Counted from the stretch's first letter, positions 1 to 6,285 are shown. The stretch is 8,223 nucleotides of DNA from Sphingomonas sp. (GCA_019247755.1 JAFBAM010000116.1:1-8223); one strand, 5' to 3'. Notes: generated by a model not told the origin, from the letters alone. Numbers and translations: made by a program.

Positions 1-39
1 GATGAACAGCAGCAATTCGTGTTGCTTGGCGGTGAGCAT
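1..39 (-). CDS. lexA: LexA repressor, N-terminal fragment (first 13 codons, cut by window edge)
   Basis: Reading leftward from an ATG at 39-37 gives MLTAKQHELLLFI, open to the window edge. This closely matches the start of alphaproteobacterial LexA, which typically opens MLT-K-Q-ELL-FI and leads into the winged-helix DNA-binding domain. LexA represses SOS genes and is inactivated by RecA-stimulated self-cleavage; the protease domain lies outside the window. Thirteen residues alone would be weak evidence. The call gains force because a perfect alphaproteobacterial LexA box lies 22 bases upstream of the start codon, as expected for an autoregulated lexA. A purine-rich GGGGAAG (50-56, minus strand) is a loosely placed ribosome binding site. 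The gene follows the ppiD-type gene on the same strand after 72 bases and appears to have its own promoter. In many relatives I recall a trp-moa block between these two genes; it is not here. Confidence 0.85.
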   Translation of the reverse strand, partial: MLTAKQHELLLFI

Positions 40-61
40 CGGCCGTCACTTCCCCGAAAAA

Positions 62-76
62 GAACGAACGGGGAAC
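62..76 (-). promoter_or_regulatory. LexA operator (SOS box), GTTC-N7-GTTC
   Basis: On the minus strand the bases read GTTCCCCGTTCGTTC, an exact match to the alphaproteobacterial LexA box GTTC-N7-GTTC (a direct repeat, unlike the palindromic CTG-N10-CAG box of Escherichia coli). A third GTTC lies inside the spacer. The box overlaps the last base of the predicted -10 element and the likely transcription start, so bound LexA would block RNA polymerase. It sits 22 bases before the lexA start codon, which fits negative autoregulation. The match is read directly; the function is inferred. Confidence 0.85.
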
Positions 77-104
77 TTTTAGGCAACAAAGGGGAGAAGG
101 TCAA
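76..104 (-). promoter_or_regulatory. lexA promoter, sigma-70 type
   Basis: On the minus strand TTGACC (104-99, five of six matches to TTGACA) is followed after exactly 17 bases by TAAAAG (81-76, four of six matches to TATAAT). A start about seven bases further on would give a leader of roughly 30 bases before the lexA ATG at 39. The LexA box begins on the last base of the -10 element. The promoter lies in the 72-base gap between the ppiD-type gene and lexA, and I see no terminator there, so some read-through from the upstream gene is possible. Confidence 0.6.
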
Positions 105-111
105 GCGGACG

Positions 112-2055
112 TCAGTTGCCGCTGCTCAGCATCCTCGCCCGGAAGCCCTGGATCGCGCTCTCGTTGCGCTTGACCTTCAGCTCCCGCTTCAAGTCGGCGA
201 CGAACTGCTGCGCATAATCCTGCGCGGCCGCCTGGTTCAGCTCACCCTGGACCTGGCCGATCAACTGAGGCGCACCGAGGGCATTGCCCGGGATGATCTT
301 GTTGACCTTGACGACGAAGAAGCCGCCGCCACCCGGATTGGCCGCCATCCGTGCCTTGCCGGCCCCCGCGCTGAACAGGATCTTGAGCGCCGGCGGGACA
401 TTGCCCTGCTGGTCGGCGATCTGGATCCGCCGCGCCGCGACTGGCCGTGACGGCGGGATCGGAGCGCTGACGGCCTTGATCGCGTCGGCCAGCGATACAT
501 TGCCATTGGCTTTCGCTGCGATCTGGCTCGCGGCCGCTTCGGCCCGCTTTGTCGCCTCGCTCTGGATCCAGTCGTTGGTGACCTGCACGCGGATGCTCGC
601 GAGCGGTGCCGGGGAGGCGGGCACGACCTGGCCGGGTGACACCACCGCATAACCGGCGTCGCCTGGCAGCGTCACGACTTCGGGCGGGTCGTTCGGCGCG
701 ATTTCGAAGCCGGTCTTCAACGTCGGCGCCAGCTCGGCGGGCGTCTTGAACCCAGCGTCCGCGCGTGACGTGCCGCTCGCCGTGATGAGCGGCGTGTTCG
801 TCACCGGGAGCTTGGCTTCGGCGACGGCCTCAGTGAAATTACTGCCTCCGTCGAGCGCATTCTGGACCTTGTCCACCAGGTCCTCGATCGCGCCCTTGCG
901 CTTGTCGGCGGTGAGCTTTGCCGCGATCTCGGCCTTGGCCTGCTCGAGCGTCTTGCCGCCACCCGCCTTTACCGAATCGACCTTCACCACGGCCCAGCCG
1001 AAGTCGGTCTTGATCGGCCCGACAACCGAGCCTTGAGCCGCCGAGAAAACGGCGTCGGCCGCCTTGTCGCCCGACACGCCCGCGTAAGCCGCGCGGGTCT
1101 GGTCCTTGAGCTGGGTGACCGCAGCATTGCTGCCAGCCGGCGCCGCGGCGGCCGCGAGCGCTTGACCGCCCTTGGCCCGCTGCGCGATGCCATTGGCGGT
1201 GCCCTGGTCCTGCACCACGACCTGGCTGAGCGATCGCGTGTCGCTGGGCGCGTAGGTGGTCTTGTTCTGGTTGTAATAGTTCATGACCTCCTGGTCGGAG
1301 GCGGTGATATTCGAGACCTGCTCGGGCCCAATCCGCGCGATGCGTAGCACCCGCTGCTCGCGGATCATGTAGCGGGCGCGATTGGCCGCATAAAATTGCT
1401 GCAACTGCGCGTCGGTCGCCTGCAAACCCGCTTTGAAGCCGTCAATCGGGACGATCGCGGCCTCGCCCTGGCGCTCTTCGAGCAGCATCGAGGCATAAGG
1501 GGTCGCCATCCCGACTGGCACGCGAGCATTGGTCGCGATTGGCGTCAGCAGCAGGCGCTGAAGCAGTCCGCCTCTGAGAATTTGGCGAACCTGCGAATCA
1601 GTCATCCGCTGCTGCGCCAGGAACTGCTGGTAAGCCTGCTCGCTGAACTGTCCGTTCAGGCCCTTGGCACTCGGGATCGTCGCGATCTCGGCGTCGACCA
1701 GCCGCTTCGACAGCGGGAAGTCATATTTGTCGGCGAATGCGAGCAGGGTGCGCTCATCGATCAGCGAGTCGAGTATCGCGTTGAAGTCGCCCATGATGCT
1801 TGCGTAGTCGGCTTCGGGCTTCTGCTGGCGCGCCTGCTGCAGCCTGCGCTGCATCGCGTCGCTCATCTCGCGCTCGTTGACCTCTTGGTCACCGACCTTG
1901 GCCAGCGTCCCGCTACCCATGCCGAAATTGATCTGGCCGGAACCGAAGTTGGTGAGGTCGGCGATGGCGAAGCCAGCCAAGATGGCGATCAGGACGAAAG
2001 CCATGATGCCAGTGCCGACCTTGGACTTGGCGACGCGACGGAAGAAGGAGAGCAT
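112..2055 (-). CDS. ppiD: PpiD/SurA-type peptidylprolyl isomerase, inner-membrane-anchored periplasmic folding factor
   Basis: A 647-residue protein, the usual length for PpiD-like proteins of this group (about 620-650). Residues 1-12 are basic and cytoplasmic, 17-34 form one uncleaved membrane anchor, and the rest should lie in the periplasm. A SurA/PpiD-like N-terminal chaperone region follows (about 50-230, helical, with the VGDQEVNEREMSDAMQRR start typical of these domains). A parvulin (PPIC, rotamase) domain spans about 268-362, ending in FSAAQGSVVGPIKTDFGWAV. A second, more diverged folding region lies at 370-640. The parvulin core starts DTRSLSQVVV, where active parvulins usually carry a histidine (HIL), so isomerase activity is doubtful; E. 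coli PpiD is likewise mainly a chaperone near the Sec translocon. The ATG at 2055 gives the family-typical MLSFFRR start, with only a weak ribosome site (GGGAA). Divergent from tpiA across 98 bases. The family is secure; the exact symbol is less so. Confidence 0.9.
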   Translation of the reverse strand: MLSFFRRVAKSKVGTGIMAFVLIAILAGFAIADLTNFGSGQINFGMGSGTLAKVGDQEVNEREMSDAMQRRLQQARQQKPEADYASIMGDFNAILDSLIDERTLLAFADKYDFPLSKRLVDAEIATIPSAKGLNGQFSEQAYQQFLAQQRMTDSQVRQILRGGLLQRLLLTPIATNARVPVGMATPYASMLLEERQGEAAIVPIDGFKAGLQATDAQLQQFYAANRARYMIREQRVLRIARIGPEQVSNITASDQEVMNYYNQNKTTYAPSDTRSLSQVVVQDQGTANGIAQRAKGGQALAAAAAPAGSNAAVTQLKDQTRAAYAGVSGDKAADAVFSAAQGSVVGPIKTDFGWAVVKVDSVKAGGGKTLEQAKAEIAAKLTADKRKGAIEDLVDKVQNALDGGSNFTEAVAEAKLPVTNTPLITASGTSRADAGFKTPAELAPTLKTGFEIAPNDPPEVVTLPGDAGYAVVSPGQVVPASPAPLASIRVQVTNDWIQSEATKRAEAAASQIAAKANGNVSLADAIKAVSAPIPPSRPVAARRIQIADQQGNVPPALKILFSAGAGKARMAANPGGGGFFVVKVNKIIPGNALGAPQLIGQVQGELNQAAAQDYAQQFVADLKRELKVKRNESAIQGFRARMLSSGN

Positions 2056-2141
2056 CGGTTCCCGGTGCTAAATGGAAGTTGGCGCGCAGCTTTAGGGGGC
2101 GGGCTGGCACTCAGCAAGCCGCACCGCTAACGGGCGCAAAA

Positions 2142-2148
2142 AGAGGGG
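2142..2148 (+). promoter_or_regulatory. tpiA ribosome binding site (decides the start)
   Basis: AGAGGGG ends five bases before the ATG at 2154. It supports starting tpiA there rather than at the in-frame upstream start at 2079, whose extra 25 residues (MARSFRGRAG...) resemble nothing in the family. Confidence 0.7.
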
Positions 2149-2153
2149 ATCGA

Positions 2154-2900
2154 ATGACATTGAAGAAGCTCGTTGCCGGCAATTGGAAGATGCACGGCCT
2201 GTCGTCGGACCTCGACGAAATTCAGTCGATCGCGACCCAGGCCCAGAGATATCCGGGCGTCGATGTCGCGCTGTGCGTTCCCGCGATCCTGGTGGAGCGC
2301 GCGGCGCGCGCCGTTCCCGGTTTCGCGATCGGCGGCCAGGACGTCCATCACGCCGAGAAGGGCGCGCATACGGGTTGCACCTCGGCATCAATGCTGCTCG
2401 ACGCCGGCGCGAGCCTGACCATCGTCGGCCATAGCGAACGCCGCGACGCGCAGCGCGAAGGCGACGCAGAAGTTCAGGCCAAGGCGCATGCCGCGCTAGC
2501 TTGCGGATTGAACGTCATTCTCTGCGTTGGGGAGAGCCTCCAAGTCCGGGAAGGCGGAAACGCTGTCCGGACCGTCGTCGATCAGCTTGACGCATCGATT
2601 CCGCACGATCCGACCGAGGAAGCGGAGCTGGCCATCGCCTATGAGCCGATCTGGGCGATCGGGACGGGCAAGATCCCAACCATGCCCGAAATCGCGGAGA
2701 TGCACGCGGCCATCCGCAACAAGCTCGTTGAGCGCTATGGCGACGCCGGCGCTTCGGTGCGGATTCTGTATGGCGGCTCGGTGAAGGCGTCGAATGCCGG
2801 CGAAATATTCGCAATCCAGGACGTCGACGGTGCGCTTGTCGGCGGAGCGAGCCTGAAGGCCGCGGATTTCATTCCAATCGTTGCGGCGGCCGCAGGTTGA
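2154..2900 (+). CDS. tpiA: triosephosphate isomerase
   Basis: This cytoplasmic enzyme interconverts dihydroxyacetone phosphate and glyceraldehyde 3-phosphate in glycolysis and gluconeogenesis. The protein has 248 residues, normal for a bacterial TIM barrel. Active-site residues are all present: Asn10 and Lys12 in GNWKMHG, the electrophile His93 in VGHSERR, the catalytic base Glu164 in AYEPIWAIGTGK, the flexible loop 6 that follows it (about 165-173), the phosphate-binding YGGSV (206-210), and GALVGGASL (226-234). The start at 2154 has a good ribosome site, and the protein then begins directly at the first barrel strand (LKKLVAGNWK). It heads a plus-strand block with secG 55 bases downstream and pyrG beyond, a common order in alphaproteobacteria, and is divergent from the ppiD-type gene. 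Nothing looks damaged or foreign. Confidence 0.97.
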   Translation: MTLKKLVAGNWKMHGLSSDLDEIQSIATQAQRYPGVDVALCVPAILVERAARAVPGFAIGGQDVHHAEKGAHTGCTSASMLLDAGASLTIVGHSERRDAQREGDAEVQAKAHAALACGLNVILCVGESLQVREGGNAVRTVVDQLDASIPHDPTEEAELAIAYEPIWAIGTGKIPTMPEIAEMHAAIRNKLVERYGDAGASVRILYGGSVKASNAGEIFAIQDVDGALVGGASLKAADFIPIVAAAAG

Positions 2901-2920
2901 AGGCTGATCATCGATCGCCT
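2901..2920 (+). other. bulged hairpin between tpiA and secG
   Basis: AGGC-T-GATC-ATC-GATC-GCCT can fold into an eight-pair stem with one bulged T (2905) and a three-base loop (2910-2912), starting directly after the tpiA stop codon. No T-run follows, so it is not a standard intrinsic terminator. It could protect or delimit the tpiA 3' end, or be chance. Fold is read by eye only. Confidence 0.3.
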
Positions 2921-2955
2921 AAGTCGCCGCGACCAGTTTCCCAAGAAAGCCCGTC

Positions 2956-3324
2956 ATGTTCGCCTTCCTGCTGATCGTTCAAACGCTTATCGCCAGCGCT
3001 CTCGTCGGCGTGATCCTGATGCAGCGCTCGGAAGGCGGCGGCCTGGGTGTTGGCGGCAGCTCGTCGGGCTTCATGACCGCGCGCGGCGCTGCGGACTTTC
3101 TCACCCGCTCGACCTCGATCCTCGGCGGTATGTTCATCATCCTCTCGATCGTCATGGCGGCGATTGCCGGCGCCACCCGGACGCCGACGAAGATCGACAC
3201 GTCATTGGCCGGCAAGACCGTCCCGACCGAGCAGACGCAGCCGGCGCCAGCTCAGCCGCAGCCCACGCAGCAGGCGAACCCGAACCAGAACCAGCAGGCG
3301 CCCGCGGTCCCGCTCGCACAGTAA
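2956..3324 (+). CDS. secG: preprotein translocase subunit SecG
   Basis: SecG is the small auxiliary subunit of the SecYEG inner-membrane channel and assists SecA-driven export. The 122-residue protein shows the family layout: a first membrane helix (about 2-22, ending VILMQRSEGGGLG), the glycine-rich cytoplasmic loop (27-37), the conserved amphipathic stretch with RGAADFLTRST (43-53), a second membrane helix (54-73) and a soluble tail. The tail (about 91-122) is rich in proline, glutamine and asparagine and is longer than the compact E. coli form; such low-complexity tails are common in alphaproteobacterial SecG. The ATG at 2956 has a poor ribosome site (AAGAAAG eight bases upstream is the best candidate), but the protein start MFAFLLIVQTLIA fits the family. 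It lies between tpiA and pyrG, probably in one transcription unit. The PpiD-type protein encoded divergently also works at the Sec exit. Confidence 0.95.
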   Translation: MFAFLLIVQTLIASALVGVILMQRSEGGGLGVGGSSSGFMTARGAADFLTRSTSILGGMFIILSIVMAAIAGATRTPTKIDTSLAGKTVPTEQTQPAPAQPQPTQQANPNQNQQAPAVPLAQ

Positions 3325-3397
3325 TTCGACTGCGCTGAAGTTTTTTTCGCAGGCCGGGTTGCGCTCCCGCCGCTTGTCCCCCTAAGCCCCGACTCCC

Positions 3398-5032
3398 ATG
3401 GCGCGGTTCATATTTGTCACCGGCGGCGTGGTCTCCTCGCTTGGAAAAGGTCTGCTTTCAGCATCCCTCGGGGCGCTCCTCCAGGCACGTGGATACAAGG
3501 TCCGGATCCGGAAATTCGATCCTTATCTCAACGTCGATCCGGGGACGATGTCGCCGTATCAGCATGGCGAAGTCTATGTGACTGACGACGGGGCCGAGAC
3601 CGACCTCGACCTCGGCCACTATGAGCGCTTCACGGGTGTGTCGTCGCGCCAGTCGGACAACATCACGACCGGTCGTATCTACCGCGACATCATCGCCAAG
3701 GAACGCCGCGGCGACTATCTAGGCGCGACCGTGCAGGTCATCCCGCACGTCACTAACGCGATCAAGGAATTCGCGCTTTCTGACGTCAACGGCTGCGATT
3801 TCGTCATCTGCGAGATCGGCGGCACCGTCGGCGACATCGAGAGCCTGCCCTTCATCGAATCGATCCGTCAGCTGAGGAACGACCTCGGCCGCGGGAATTC
3901 GGTCAGCGTTCACACGACTCTCGTCCCCTGGATCGCGGCTGCTGGCGAGCTCAAGACCAAGCCGACCCAGCAATCGGTTCGTGAGCTCGCGAGCCTTGGC
4001 GTCCAGCCTGAGGTTTTGCTCTGCCGTTGTGATCGGCCCCTTCCTGAAGCCGAACGCGAGAAGATCGCTTTGTTCTGCAACGTTCGGAAAACGGCTGTCA
4101 TCGAGGCGCTCGATGCCCGCAACATCTACGACGTGCCGCTCCAATATCATCAGGCAGGCCTCGACGACGAAGTGCTGTATGCCTTCGGCATCGAGGACGC
4201 GCCGCAGCCCGATCTCACCCGCTGGCATGAGATCATGGACCGGATCGATCACTATGACAGCGAGGTGACAATCGGGGTCGTCGGCAAATATGTCGGCCTG
4301 CCGGACGCCTATAAAAGCCTCCGCGAGGCATTGATGCACGGCGGCATCGCCAACCGCGCCAAGGTTAACATCCAGTGGCTAGACGCCGAGCTGTTCGAGC
4401 ATCCCGATGCGGAGGTCGCGGCCGAGCTCGAGCCGTTGCACGGCATCCTCGTGCCGGGCGGATTCGGGGAGCGCGGCAGCGAGGGCAAGATCGCGAGCGT
4501 CAAGTTCGCCCGCGAGCGCGAGATCCCGTTCTTCGGCATCTGCCTTGGCATGCAGATGGCCTGCATCGAGGCGGCCCGGAACCAGGCCGGGATTAGCGAG
4601 GCTTCGACGACCGAGTTCGGTGAGACAACCGAGCCAGTCGTCGGCATGATCACCGAGTGGATGAGCGAGGAGGGCCTGCAGAAGCGCGCCGCCGGCGGGG
4701 ACCTCGGCGGCACGATGCGTCTCGGAGCCTATCCCGCCAAACTGGACGGAAACAGCGTCGTCCGCTCGATCTACGGTTCCGATGAAATCAGCGAGCGGCA
4801 TCGGCACCGTTACGAGGTCAACGTTCACTATCGCGACGCGCTTGAAAATGCGGGCCTGATCTTCTCAGGCATGTCGCCTGACGGTCAGCTCCCCGAAATC
4901 GTGGAACGGCCCGACCATCCGTGGTTCATCGGGGTCCAGTTCCATCCGGAGCTCAAGAGCCGCCCGTTCGAGCCGCATCCTTTGTTTGCCGGCTTCATCG
5001 GCGCCGCCCTCGGCAAGAGCAGACTCGTCTGA
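3398..5032 (+). CDS. pyrG: CTP synthase (glutamine-hydrolysing)
   Basis: Converts UTP to CTP with ATP and glutamine-derived ammonia, the last step of pyrimidine nucleotide synthesis. The 544-residue length matches the family (about 540-550). The N-terminal amidoligase domain (about 1-267) carries the P-loop-like GGVVSSLGKG (9-18, Lys17), the Mg/ATP residues Asp71 and Glu139 (CEIGGTVGDIES), and KFDPYLNVDPGTMSP for nucleotide binding. The class I glutamine amidotransferase domain (about 290-540) has the oxyanion segment PGGFGERG, the nucleophile Cys382 in GICLGMQMA, and His516 and Glu518 in GVQFHPEL, so the triad is complete. The start MARFIFVTGGVVSS is the invariant family start, although no Shine-Dalgarno sequence precedes it. 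It follows secG after 73 bases. A hairpin begins at the base after its stop codon. Ordinary in every other respect. Confidence 0.98.
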   Translation: MARFIFVTGGVVSSLGKGLLSASLGALLQARGYKVRIRKFDPYLNVDPGTMSPYQHGEVYVTDDGAETDLDLGHYERFTGVSSRQSDNITTGRIYRDIIAKERRGDYLGATVQVIPHVTNAIKEFALSDVNGCDFVICEIGGTVGDIESLPFIESIRQLRNDLGRGNSVSVHTTLVPWIAAAGELKTKPTQQSVRELASLGVQPEVLLCRCDRPLPEAEREKIALFCNVRKTAVIEALDARNIYDVPLQYHQAGLDDEVLYAFGIEDAPQPDLTRWHEIMDRIDHYDSEVTIGVVGKYVGLPDAYKSLREALMHGGIANRAKVNIQWLDAELFEHPDAEVAAELEPLHGILVPGGFGERGSEGKIASVKFAREREIPFFGICLGMQMACIEAARNQAGISEASTTEFGETTEPVVGMITEWMSEEGLQKRAAGGDLGGTMRLGAYPAKLDGNSVVRSIYGSDEISERHRHRYEVNVHYRDALENAGLIFSGMSPDGQLPEIVERPDHPWFIGVQFHPELKSRPFEPHPLFAGFIGAALGKSRLV

Positions 5033-5050
5033 CGGCTGTAGGAACAGCCG
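5033..5050 (+). terminator. hairpin directly after pyrG (weak terminator or 3'-end stabiliser)
   Basis: CGGCTGT-AGGA-ACAGCCG is a perfect seven-pair inverted repeat with a four-base loop, starting at the base after the pyrG TGA. The following bases (CGTTGATCG) have no T-run, so it is not a classical intrinsic terminator; it may end transcription weakly or protect the pyrG mRNA 3' end. Its loop and right arm contain the GGAAC of the predicted EcfG promoter. Confidence 0.4.
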
Positions 5051-5065
5051 CGTTGATCGTCCGTT
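5041..5065 (+). promoter_or_regulatory. candidate EcfG (general stress response) promoter
   Basis: GGAAC (5041-5045) is followed after exactly 16 bases by CGTT (5062-5065). This is the consensus recognised by the alphaproteobacterial general-stress sigma factor EcfG (GGAAC-N16/17-CGTT). Transcription would start near 5072, giving a leader of about 30 bases before the ATG of the 49-residue membrane protein at 5102. The match is exact in both elements and correctly placed; activity is inferred. Confidence 0.6.
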
Positions 5066-5101
5066 ACGACGCCGCACCGTTAATCAGAAAAGGGCGGTTC
5101 A

Positions 5102-5251
5102 ATGCTTCTCACCATTGCCATCATCCTGCTGGTCCTCTGGGCGCTCGGTTTCTTCGCGTTCCACGTTACCAGCGGCCTGATCCACATCATTCTCGTGATC
5201 GGCATCATCGTGCTGATCTGGAACTTCGTGGCCGGTCGACGCGCAGTCTAG
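5102..5251 (+). CDS. small two-helix membrane protein, lmo0937/DUF5670 type
   Basis: A 49-residue protein (MLLTIAIILLVLWALGFF...) composed of two hydrophobic helices, about 3-20 and 25-43, joined by a short turn HVTSGLIH and closed by the positively charged end GRRAV. This pattern, including the F-HVTSG-IH turn and the C-terminal RR, matches the lmo0937 family of small membrane proteins, whose function is unknown to me. The ATG at 5102 is preceded by AAGGGCGG (5090-5097) at a workable distance. The gene sits alone between pyrG and trxB, behind the pyrG hairpin and a candidate EcfG promoter, which suggests it is a stress-induced envelope protein rather than part of the pyrG unit. The family match rests on recalled sequences; the stress role is inference. 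Confidence 0.85.
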   Translation: MLLTIAIILLVLWALGFFAFHVTSGLIHIILVIGIIVLIWNFVAGRRAV

Positions 5252-5272
5252 GCGCGAATTTCTCGCCGTTGC

Positions 5273-5291
5273 GGGGCGTCCTAAGCGCCCC
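5273..5291 (+). other. GC hairpin before trxB
   Basis: GGGGCG-TCCTAAG-CGCCCC forms a six-pair, all-GC stem with a seven-base loop, 21 bases after the small membrane protein gene and 12 bases before the preferred trxB ATG. No T-run follows. It could be a weak terminator for the small gene or a structure in the trxB leader. Its loop holds the CCTAAG hexamer also seen before secG and pyrG. Confidence 0.35.
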
Positions 5292-5303
5292 TAAATGCGG
5301 TTA

Positions 5304-6269
5304 ATGACTAACAGCATTTCAACGCGCCTTGCCGTGCTTGGCTCGGGCCCGGCCGGCTACACGGCGGCCATCTATGCGGCGCGCGCGGGCCTGTCGCCCA
5401 TCGTCATTCAGGGCATCCAACCGGGCGGCCAGCTGACGACGACCACCGACGTCGAGAACTACCCCGGCTTCCGTGACGTCATCCAGGGCCCGTGGCTGAT
5501 GGAGGAAATGCAGGCGCAGGCCGAGCATGTCGGGACCAAGGTCGTGTGGGACCACATCACCAGCGTCGACCTCGGGCGCCGTCCGTTCGTGCTAAAGGGC
5601 GACAGCGGCACCGAATATCACGCCGATGCTCTGGTCATCGCCACCGGCGCCCAGGCGAAGTGGCTGAACCTTCCGTCGGAGGAGCACATGAAGGGCAGGG
5701 GCGCCTCGGCCTGCGCAACCTGCGACGGCTTCTTCTATCGCGGCAAGAAGGTCGCGGTGATTGGCGGCGGCAATACGGCGGTCGAGGAAGCGCTCTATCT
5801 GACCAACCACAGCCACGACGTCACCCTGATCCACCGTCGCGATTCGCTCCGCGCCGAGAAGATCCTGCAGGACCGTCTGTTCGCGAACGAGAAGATCACG
5901 ATCATCTGGGACAGCGAAGTCGTCGAGTTTGTCGGCGGCGGCGAGCCTGAAGCGCTGGTCGGTCTCGACATCCGCAACAAGCGCACGGGCGAAGTCAGCC
6001 GCGTCGAGGTCGAAGGCGCCTTCGTCGCCATCGGCCACCAGCCCGCGACCGAGCTTTTCCAGGGACAGCTGAAGCTCGATTCCGAAGGTTATATCGAAGT
6101 CGAGCAGGGCACGACCCGAACCAATATTCCAGGCGTGTTCGCCTGCGGCGACGTAATGGACAAAATCTACCGTCAGGCGGTGACCGCCGCCGGAACGGGT
6201 TGCATGGCCGCGCTGGATGCGGAGAAATATCTCGCTGCACAGGAATATGAGGCCATCGCCGCCGAGTGA
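5304..6269 (+). CDS. trxB: thioredoxin-disulfide reductase
   Basis: An FAD flavoprotein that uses NADPH to reduce thioredoxin in the cytoplasm. From the ATG at 5304 it has 321 residues, the usual length. The FAD-binding GSGPAG is at 13-18, the GIQPGGQL and TTDVENYPGF segments at 37-56, the redox-active CATC at 137-140 (followed by DGFFYRGKKV), the NADPH-binding GGGNTA at 154-159 with HRR at 177-179 for the 2'-phosphate, and the second FAD segment GVFACGDVMDKIYRQAVTA at 277-295. Everything needed for catalysis is present. An in-frame ATG at 5295 would add MRL including a rare TTA codon; MTNSISTRLAVLGSG fits relatives better, so 5304 is preferred, though neither has a convincing ribosome site. 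The decarboxylase homologue follows after 23 bases and is probably co-transcribed. Confidence 0.96.
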   Translation: MTNSISTRLAVLGSGPAGYTAAIYAARAGLSPIVIQGIQPGGQLTTTTDVENYPGFRDVIQGPWLMEEMQAQAEHVGTKVVWDHITSVDLGRRPFVLKGDSGTEYHADALVIATGAQAKWLNLPSEEHMKGRGASACATCDGFFYRGKKVAVIGGGNTAVEEALYLTNHSHDVTLIHRRDSLRAEKILQDRLFANEKITIIWDSEVVEFVGGGEPEALVGLDIRNKRTGEVSRVEVEGAFVAIGHQPATELFQGQLKLDSEGYIEVEQGTTRTNIPGVFACGDVMDKIYRQAVTAAGTGCMAALDAEKYLAAQEYEAIAAE

Positions 6270-6277
6270 GGCGTAAC

Positions 6278-6285
6278 GGAGGGGG
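6278..6285 (+). promoter_or_regulatory. ribosome binding site for the decarboxylase homologue (decides a GTG start)
   Basis: GGAGGGGG, the strongest Shine-Dalgarno sequence in the window, ends seven bases before a GTG at 6293. This favours 6293 over the in-frame GTG at 6266, which overlaps the trxB stop codon and would place the Shine-Dalgarno inside the gene. Confidence 0.75.

Noticed and set aside
2105..2110. TGGCAC resembling a sigma-54 -24 element before tpiA
   Set aside because: The matching -12 element (TTGC) is absent at the required spacing.
1396..2130. 244-codon open frame on the plus strand opposite the ppiD-type gene
   Set aside because: It is a high-GC antisense shadow: low-complexity R/L/D-rich protein, no recognisable family, and the minus-strand gene there has clear domains.
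2104..2132. CTGGCA-N17-CTAACG as a tpiA sigma-70 promoter, and TTGCTG-N17-TAAAGC on the other strand for ppiD
   Set aside because: Each element matches the consensus at only about half its positions; in 98 bases of GC-rich DNA this is expected by chance. A promoter pair must exist here, but I cannot place it.
3330..3352. CTGCG ... TTTTTTT ... CGCAG as a terminator after secG
   Set aside because: The T-run is inside the loop rather than after the stem, and the stem is only five pairs.
3719..4339. 206-codon open frame on the minus strand inside pyrG
   Set aside because: pyrG is unambiguous over this stretch, and the antisense product has no recognisable motifs.
5251..5267. GGCG ... CGCC inverted repeat after the small membrane protein gene
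   Set aside because: Only four pairs with a nine-base loop; not distinguishable from chance in this GC-rich DNA.
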